NCBI GenBank assembly: GCA_021821235.1
Contig: JAKACS010000057.1
Coordinates: 1 to 10,510 of the forward strand
DNA: 10,510 nt
Origin: Bacillota bacterium
Lineage (GTDB): Bacteria; Bacillota; Bacilli; Bacillales_B; DSM-18226
Direction: 5' to 3'
The notes beneath the pieces are model-generated. The model was given only the letters and a program-made list of their open reading frames with translations, was not told where the DNA came from and ran no database searches. Positions 6,369 to 10,510 of the stretch are shown here, one piece after another. The position numbers and the translations under genes were made by a program. The number at the start of each line of letters is the position of its first letter. Position 1 is the first letter of the stretch.

Positions 6369-6574
6369 GCATGATTCAATTAGCTGTGAATGATCTAGCT
6401 TGTTCCGGCTGTATTGGAAAAATCAAAAAAGGGATCAAGCAAATCCCTGGTGTAGAGGATGTCAAGATCATTGCGGGTCAAGGGCATTTACATGTACTGT
6501 TTAACGAACGAACGATCCATCAGGATGAAATTATCCGTTCTTTAAAGCAGTTGACATTTCGCGCGTTTGATTAA
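6365..6574 (+). CDS. Heavy-metal-associated (HMA) domain protein, CopZ/MerP-like
   Basis: A 69-residue single-domain cytosolic protein with the ferredoxin-like HMA pattern: beta strand MIQLAVNDLAC, metal-binding C13-S-G-C16, then helix IGKIKKGIKQIPGV and strand VEDVKIIAG. The metal loop has LAC-SGC in place of the common M-x-C-x-x-C, so the usual methionine three residues before the first Cys is an aspartate (D10). The two cysteines remain, so binding of Cu(I) or another soft metal is plausible. The ATG overlaps the flavodoxin stop (ATGA) and has GGTGGAG six bases upstream. No copper ATPase or CsoR gene lies in the window, so it does not look like part of a copper-export operon. Coupling to a flavodoxin suggests a redox or metallocofactor link (inference). 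No clear terminator was found after it in 6575-6710. Confidence 0.85.
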   Translation: MSMIQLAVNDLACSGCIGKIKKGIKQIPGVEDVKIIAGQGHLHVLFNERTIHQDEIIRSLKQLTFRAFD

Positions 6575-6710
6575 GTTTTCTTATAAAATTCCTTCTTTGT
6601 TCTCCTTCTGGTGCTGGACACCCATCCACAATTCAGTTAGTATCAGTACGAATGGAAAATCGTTCAAAAACGAATCATAACGAGAGAGACTGCAAAACAA
6701 GGAGATTTCA

Positions 6711-7832
6711 ATGTACCCTACGTTAAAACCTTTTTTACAAAAAATTTGGGGAAAATCGGGGTTTGAAGCGCCGACTGCCATTCAAACGAGTGCGCTGCCG
6801 GCCATTTTAGAAGGCAAGGATTTGATTGCCGAATCCCCAACTGGAACAGGAAAAACGCTGGCTTATTTGCTACCGGTTCTTGATAAAATCAACCCGGAAA
6901 GCGGGAACATCCAGGCGGTTGTACTCGCATCATCCCAAGAGCTTGTGATGCAAGTATATGGAGAGTTTCAAAAATGGTCAGAAGAAAGCGGCATTCGCGG
7001 CGCATCTTTTATCGGCGGTGCCAATCTGAAACGGCAACTGGAAAAAATTAAAAAGCGTCCGCATGTAATTTTCGGAACTCCTGGCCGGCTATTGGAACTG
7101 GTCAAACAAAAAAAGCTGAAAATGCATGAAGTAAAAATGATCATTCTCGATGAGGCGGATCAGCTGCTTACCCGCGAACATGGCGGTTCAGTTCGCGAGA
7201 TAATCAAATCTACCCTCCGCGACAGGCAGGTTGTTTTATTTTCCGCAACTCTTAAACCGGAAATTGAAGCTGCAGCAAAGGAATTTATGAAAGATCCGGA
7301 AGTGATTCGGATCAAAAAAGATGAAATTGCTGCTGCAGGAACGGTGGAACATCTTTATTTTGTCAGTGAAAAGCGGGACAAAATAAAATTGCTTGAAAAA
7401 ATGGCTCGCCTTGAAGGGATCAAAGCGCTCGCCTTTATTAATGACATTGCCGAGGTTTCAGTTGCCGCCGCTAAATTGAACTTCAAAGAACTTTCAGTTG
7501 GAATGCTGCACAGCGAATTAACGAAAATGGAACGTGAGAAGGCATTAACATCATTCCGCGATGGAAAAATCAAGATGTTGATCACAACAGATGTTGCCGC
7601 GCGCGGCCTTGATATTCAAGGGGTAAGCCATGTGATCCACCTCGACTTTCCGAAAGATATCACCCAGTATGTTCACCGTTCCGGCCGAACAGGAAGGATG
7701 GGGGCAAACGGAGTGGTTATTTCGCTCGTAACCGAACGCGAAGAAAGAGAGTTGAAGCACTTCGCCCGCGAGCTGAATATTACCGTAAGCAAACGAATTT
7801 TTTACAAAGGACAAATTACTGATCCAAAGTAA
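6711..7832 (+). CDS. yfmL: DEAD-box ATP-dependent RNA helicase, YfmL type
   Basis: An RNA-dependent ATPase/helicase of 373 residues, close to B. subtilis YfmL (about 376), which is linked to 50S ribosome assembly and growth in the cold. All core motifs are visible: Q motif with PTAIQ (Q25), Walker A SPTGTGKT (42-49), ASSQEL (motif Ia), TPGR (motif Ib), DEAD (147-150), SAT (178-180), TTDVAARGLD (motif V) and HRSGRTGR (322-329). The protein stops soon after the second RecA domain. There is no C-terminal RNA-binding extension of the DbpA or CshA kind, so specificity must come from the core or from partners. The start has AAGGAG seven to eight bases upstream. The gene is monocistronic and closed by a strong terminator. 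I could not define its promoter in 6575-6710. Confidence 0.93.
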   Translation: MYPTLKPFLQKIWGKSGFEAPTAIQTSALPAILEGKDLIAESPTGTGKTLAYLLPVLDKINPESGNIQAVVLASSQELVMQVYGEFQKWSEESGIRGASFIGGANLKRQLEKIKKRPHVIFGTPGRLLELVKQKKLKMHEVKMIILDEADQLLTREHGGSVREIIKSTLRDRQVVLFSATLKPEIEAAAKEFMKDPEVIRIKKDEIAAAGTVEHLYFVSEKRDKIKLLEKMARLEGIKALAFINDIAEVSVAAAKLNFKELSVGMLHSELTKMEREKALTSFRDGKIKMLITTDVAARGLDIQGVSHVIHLDFPKDITQYVHRSGRTGRMGANGVVISLVTEREERELKHFARELNITVSKRIFYKGQITDPK

Positions 7833-7869
7833 AGATAGCCAGTCATGCCGACTGGCTATCTGCTTTTTT
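7833..7869 (+). terminator. Strong intrinsic terminator of yfmL
   Basis: AGATAGCCAGTC (7833-7844) pairs perfectly with GACTGGCTATCT (7850-7861) around a 5-base loop ATGCC, followed by GC and six T residues. It begins immediately after the yfmL stop codon, so it is very likely functional and insulates the amidase remnant downstream. Confidence 0.92.
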
Positions 7870-7909
7870 AAAGGATTATCATAGAGGGTTATCGAATAAG
7901 TTCTGGAGC

Positions 7910-8470
7910 TTGCCGATTTTAAAGAATTCCGGAGCAGAATGGGTTGAAGCGGTGGAAATTCCTTCAGCCGGAACGGGCTGGAACTATGATGTGCTGACTT
8001 ACGAATTTAAGCGTGACTTAAATGCCTATTTAAGCCAATTAGCACCTTCTGCCATCACTCGATCATTGAAAGATTTGATTCGATTCAATCAAGAAAATTC
8101 CGAGGAAATGTTAAGGTATGGGCAAATCCAGCTGATCCGTTCTGAGGAAACGAGCGAATCTTTAACGGAACCGGCTTATATTGAAGCGTTGGAATTTGAT
8201 TTTTACCATGCAACAGAACAGGGAATTGATTATGCTTTCGAAAAAGATCAATTGGATGTGATTGTTTTTCCAAGCGATGAGGGATCGCATATTAGCGCAA
8301 AAGCCGGCTATCCATCGATTGCTGTTCCGGTCGGCTTTACAAGCAGCGGGGAACCGGTTGGAATTACGTTTGCGGGAACGGCGTACAGCGAGCCCGTGCT
8401 GATTGAAATAGCCTATGCATTTGAACAGTTAACGAAAGCGCGCAAGGCACCAAAGCTTGGTTTTGAGTAA
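7910..8470 (+). pseudogene. C-terminal remnant of an amidase-signature (AS) family enzyme
   Basis: An open stretch of 186 codons that matches only the last third of amidase-signature hydrolases of about 480-540 residues. It starts at the conserved SGAEWVEAVEIPSAG segment. It continues with WNYDVLTYEFKRDLNAYL, FPSDEGSHISAKAGYPSIAVPVGF, EPVGITFAGTAYSEP and a final YAFEQLTKARKAPKL, all typical of the family's C-terminus. The catalytic Lys and both Ser residues (Ser-cisSer-Lys, in the GSSGG region) belong to the missing N-terminal part, so the product cannot be an active amidase. There is no usable start: the first candidate is TTG at 7910, directly abutting GGAG, and the yfmL terminator lies about 40 bases upstream with no promoter between. 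The remaining reading frame is intact, so the truncation is probably recent. The N-terminal portion is not elsewhere in this window. Confidence 0.85.
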
Positions 8471-8471
8471 A

Positions 8472-8501
8472 GCATAACGGGGCATGCTTTCATCCATACT
8501 A
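8472..8501 (+). promoter_or_regulatory. Sigma-G (forespore) promoter of the 43-residue gene
   Basis: GCATA (8472-8476), an 18-base spacer and CATACTA (8495-8501) match the sigma-G pattern GHATR-N18-CATNHTA in every defined position. Transcription would begin near 8507-8508, directly at the SD, giving a leader of only about 16 bases. Sigma-F overlaps sigma-G in specificity and could also read it. Confidence 0.75.
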
Positions 8502-8523
8502 TTTTTGAAAGGAGATGGTATCG

Positions 8524-8655
8524 ATGGGAAAAACGAAATTAGGAAACCAAAATGCCCAGCGAAACAACAATGCGAAAAAAGGAAAAACAAGCTCCGAATT
8601 AGTTGAGTTTACTACAGGTGAAGATTACAAACGTAACCGCCCGCTTGATAAATAA
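8524..8655 (+). CDS. 43-residue basic hydrophilic protein, probable forespore/spore protein
   Basis: A short gene (43 codons plus stop) with AAAGGAG ending 9 bases before the ATG, flanked by a sigma-G-like promoter and a strong terminator. The product is rich in Lys, Asn, Gln, Arg and Gly in its first half (MGKTKLGNQNAQRNNNAKKG). Its second half is more acidic and then basic (SSELVEFTTGEDYKRNRPLDK). It has no Cys, Trp, TM segment or signal peptide. The composition, size and promoter are those of minor small acid-soluble spore proteins, made in the forespore and packed in the spore core. I do not recognise it as any named Ssp. A faint likeness of NAQ..RNN and VEF.TGED to gamma-type SASP repeats (NAQ..R.QN, EFASETD) may be chance. 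An in-frame ATG at 8515 abuts the SD and is not favoured. Confidence 0.75.
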   Translation: MGKTKLGNQNAQRNNNAKKGKTSSELVEFTTGEDYKRNRPLDK

Positions 8656-8658
8656 GTG

Positions 8659-8687
8659 AAAAAGCCTCCAATTGAGAGGCTTTTTTT
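8659..8687. terminator. Bidirectional intrinsic terminator between convergent genes
   Basis: AAAAAGCCTC (8659-8668) pairs with GAGGCTTTTT (8676-8685) around CAATTGA, with seven T residues from 8681. The A-run on the 5' side gives a T-run on the minus strand, so it can also end the Rieske oxidoreductase transcript coming from the right. Confidence 0.9.
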
Positions 8688-8757
8688 ACTTAATTGGAAA
8701 TATCCGCGAATGAATCCCTTATCCTTATTTCCATTTTCCTGAAATTACGCATAAAAA

Positions 8758-10293
8758 TTACTCTCTATCCATTGTCAAATTTTCCAATGGTTTTTTGGTT
8801 GGGCCTTCGATGACATCGCCGTCGTATGAATAGCGCGAACCGTGGCACGGGCAGTCCCATGTTTTTTCCGCGTCGTTCCATTCCGTTTCACAGCCGAGAT
8901 GGGTACAAGTTGTATCGACGAGATAGAGCTTGCCGCTTTCATCCTTGTAAGCACCGGCACGTTTTCCATGATACATGACGACGGAACCTTCGCCATTTTT
9001 CAAATCACCGGAATCTTTCGGTACGAATTCCAGTTTTCCTTTTAAAAGATGGGCGGCGACATCTGCATTCATGGACACCATTTTACGCAGACTCGGATCG
9101 GCATAGAAGCGTGACGGGGAATAAAGTTCCTTATAAGGATTGTCCCTTCCCAAAATAGAATCTGCAATCAGACGGGCGGCAGCAATGCTAGTCGTCATTC
9201 CCCATTTTTTATAACCCGTTGCCACGAAAATATTCGGTTTGTTTTCCGTAATCGGCCCGATGTATGGCAACTTATCGAGGGTGACCAAGTCTTGAGCAGA
9301 CCAACGGTAACGATAGTAGGAAATACCAAAAACCTTTTTAGCGAAGTCCTCCAATTGCTCATAATGGTTGATCGTATTAATGCCTTGCCCGGTTTTATGG
9401 TTTTCTCCGCCAATGATGATTAAATTTCCATTTTCAAACGGTGTCGAACGGATTGAACGTGTTGGATTGTCGGCACTGATGTACATGCCACCGGGATATG
9501 CTTTACTGGTTTGAATTCCAACCGCATACGACCTTTCCGCGTACATCCGGGCAAAATACAGGCCTGGGACATCATAGAACGGGAAATGGGAAGCAATGAT
9601 AACATGCCGGCAACTTACTTTGAAACCATTGCGTGTAACAACTTTTGGTGCACCACCGGCATCCTCAATATCTGAAGCGGTTGTATTTTCATAAACAGCA
9701 CAGCTGGACTTTACTGCTTCATCGAGCAAATGCTTTAAAAATTTTAATGGATGGAACCTTGCCTGATTTTCCATCACGATTGCTTTTTTGATGTCAATCT
9801 CAAATGGAACTTTGGCTGCAAGTCTTCCATTAATTCTAAGCTTCTGATAGGCTTGCCATTCCGTATCGATTTTCTCCTTATATTCATCCGTAGCAGCGTA
9901 AACATAGGCATCCTCATGAGCAAAATCGCAATCAATCTGGTTCTCAGTAACGAGTTTTTCAATAAACTCCAGCGCCTCTGTATGTGATTGGTAATAGAGC
10001 CTGGCCTTTTCTTCCCCAAAATGCTGGATCAATTCATCATAAATCAAACCATGTTGGGCAGTGATTTTGGCCGTTGTGTGACCGGTCGTTCCATTTAAAA
10101 CGCTTCCTGCTTCCAAAATGGCAACCTTTACTCCTTCTTTGGCTAAAAGATAGGCAGCGGTGATTCCGGTCATGCCAGCTCCGACGATTGCGACGTCCAC
10201 TGTCAAATCTTTCTCCAATTTTTGAAACGAAGGCAATTCAATTTCCCGCCAGTACGTTTTCGGAAACTGGGGAATTTTCCCTGAAGGGCTCAT
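8758..10293 (-). CDS. yhfW: FAD-dependent oxidoreductase with C-terminal Rieske [2Fe-2S] domain, YhfW-like
   Basis: A 511-residue two-domain protein, close in length to B. subtilis YhfW (about 509). The N-terminal DAO-type FAD domain opens with VAIVGAGMTGITAAYLLAK (GxGxxG at 38-43) and an acidic strand end, LEAG. FAD-binding-like residues GYKKWGMTTSIAAARLIAD follow near residues 360-380. The C-terminal Rieske domain has C463-T-H465 and C481-P-C483-H484, giving two His and two Cys ligands. C468 and C483 are placed to form the disulfide seen in bc1-type Rieske proteins. No signal peptide is present, so it is probably cytosolic. The start is set at 10293 because AAGGAGG lies seven bases upstream; the ATG at 10299 and TTG at 10311 overlap or precede that SD. 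Only 39 bases separate it from the preceding membrane gene, so cotranscription is possible. The substrate is unknown. Confidence 0.9.
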   Translation of the reverse strand: MSPSGKIPQFPKTYWREIELPSFQKLEKDLTVDVAIVGAGMTGITAAYLLAKEGVKVAILEAGSVLNGTTGHTTAKITAQHGLIYDELIQHFGEEKARLYYQSHTEALEFIEKLVTENQIDCDFAHEDAYVYAATDEYKEKIDTEWQAYQKLRINGRLAAKVPFEIDIKKAIVMENQARFHPLKFLKHLLDEAVKSSCAVYENTTASDIEDAGGAPKVVTRNGFKVSCRHVIIASHFPFYDVPGLYFARMYAERSYAVGIQTSKAYPGGMYISADNPTRSIRSTPFENGNLIIIGGENHKTGQGINTINHYEQLEDFAKKVFGISYYRYRWSAQDLVTLDKLPYIGPITENKPNIFVATGYKKWGMTTSIAAARLIADSILGRDNPYKELYSPSRFYADPSLRKMVSMNADVAAHLLKGKLEFVPKDSGDLKNGEGSVVMYHGKRAGAYKDESGKLYLVDTTCTHLGCETEWNDAEKTWDCPCHGSRYSYDGDVIEGPTKKPLENLTMDRE

Positions 10294-10332
10294 ACACATT
10301 CCTCCTTGCAAAGATCATAGTTAATCTATACC

Positions 10333-10510
10333 CTATTTCTTTTTTTCTATTTCAGCATAGAAATCAACTTTCTTAAGGTTTACGCCGACAAATGTTTCAA
10401 GGATGGACTGGCCGCCGGCGATGGATAGGATGAAAATAACGACGATTGCAGCCCGTGGGAAAAGAAAATAGAAGATGGCAAGACTCACCGCGCTCCATAC
10501 ACCGGCACAC
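10333..10510 (-). CDS. 3' end of a membrane protein gene (partial, runs off the window)
   Basis: Only the last 58 codons and a TAG stop are present; the 5' part lies beyond the window edge. The visible part has two hydrophobic segments, about WSAVSLAIFYFLF and AAIVVIFILSIAG, separated by a short PR turn. It is followed by a soluble tail GGQSILETFVGVNLKKVDFY and a lysine-rich end (EIEKKK). This is a hairpin of two TM helices with a cytoplasmic basic tail. I do not recognise the family. An in-frame GTG near 10480 with GGAG four to five bases upstream could in principle start a very short protein, but an ongoing longer gene is more likely. It is upstream of, and in the same direction as, the YhfW-like gene. 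Confidence 0.6.
   Translation of the reverse strand, partial: CAGVWSAVSLAIFYFLFPRAAIVVIFILSIAGGQSILETFVGVNLKKVDFYAEIEKKK

Noticed and set aside
6551..6587. Promoter TTGACA...TATAAA for yfmL
   Set aside because: The two elements are separated by 25 bases, too far for a sigma-A promoter, and the TTGACA is inside the HMA coding sequence.
10294..10332. Sigma-B-like -10 (GGGTAT on the minus strand) in front of the YhfW-like gene
   Set aside because: No GTTTAA-like -35 lies 12-15 bases upstream; the match is probably chance within the end of the upstream gene.

Overview
The window looks like chromosomal DNA of an endospore-forming, moderately low-GC member of the Bacillaceae. The evidence is: strong AGGAGG-type Shine-Dalgarno (SD) sites, an isoleucine-type T-box in front of a branched-chain amino acid carrier gene, recognisable relatives of Bacillus subtilis YulF, BrnQ/BraB, YfmL and YhfW, and a tiny basic gene behind a near-consensus sigma-G (forespore) promoter. 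I see no insertion sequence, CRISPR array, tRNA or rRNA. The species cannot be fixed from this stretch.

Layout. (1) 1-1340: AT-rich leader, then a YulF-like Gfo/Idh/MocA oxidoreductase (+), convergent with brnQ (-); a dyad between them probably terminates both. (2) 1338-3040: brnQ, its T-box leader with specifier ATC, and a sigma-A promoter. (3) 3162-5091: a large WG-repeat/DUF3298 protein (+), then a weak terminator. (4) 5093-6574: a small signal-peptide/single-TM protein (-), divergent from a three-gene group (+): a DUF2249-type protein, a short-chain flavodoxin, and a small HMA metal-binding protein overlapping the flavodoxin by ATGA. The intergenic region carries a perfect FNR-type palindrome (TTGAT-N4-ATCAA) centred about 41.5 bp before the predicted start of the three-gene group. 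It also carries two direct TTGTGAA boxes 11 bp apart. (5) 6711-7869: yfmL-type DEAD-box helicase with a strong terminator. (6) 7910-8470: C-terminal remnant of an amidase-signature enzyme without its catalytic part. (7) 8472-8687: a 43-residue gene with a sigma-G promoter and a bidirectional terminator. (8) 8758-10510: YhfW-type FAD oxidoreductase with a C-terminal Rieske domain (-), preceded by the 3' end of a membrane protein gene that runs off the window.

Most genes are ordinary housekeeping or accessory Bacillus genes. The least explained parts are the redox-looking divergent unit around 5093-6574 and the 43-residue spore-gene candidate at 8524-8655. In the first, the promoter architecture suggests oxygen- or nitrogen-oxide-responsive control of a flavodoxin, an HMA protein and a DUF2249 protein. 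In the second, the promoter reveals a short gene that ORF length cut-offs would miss.
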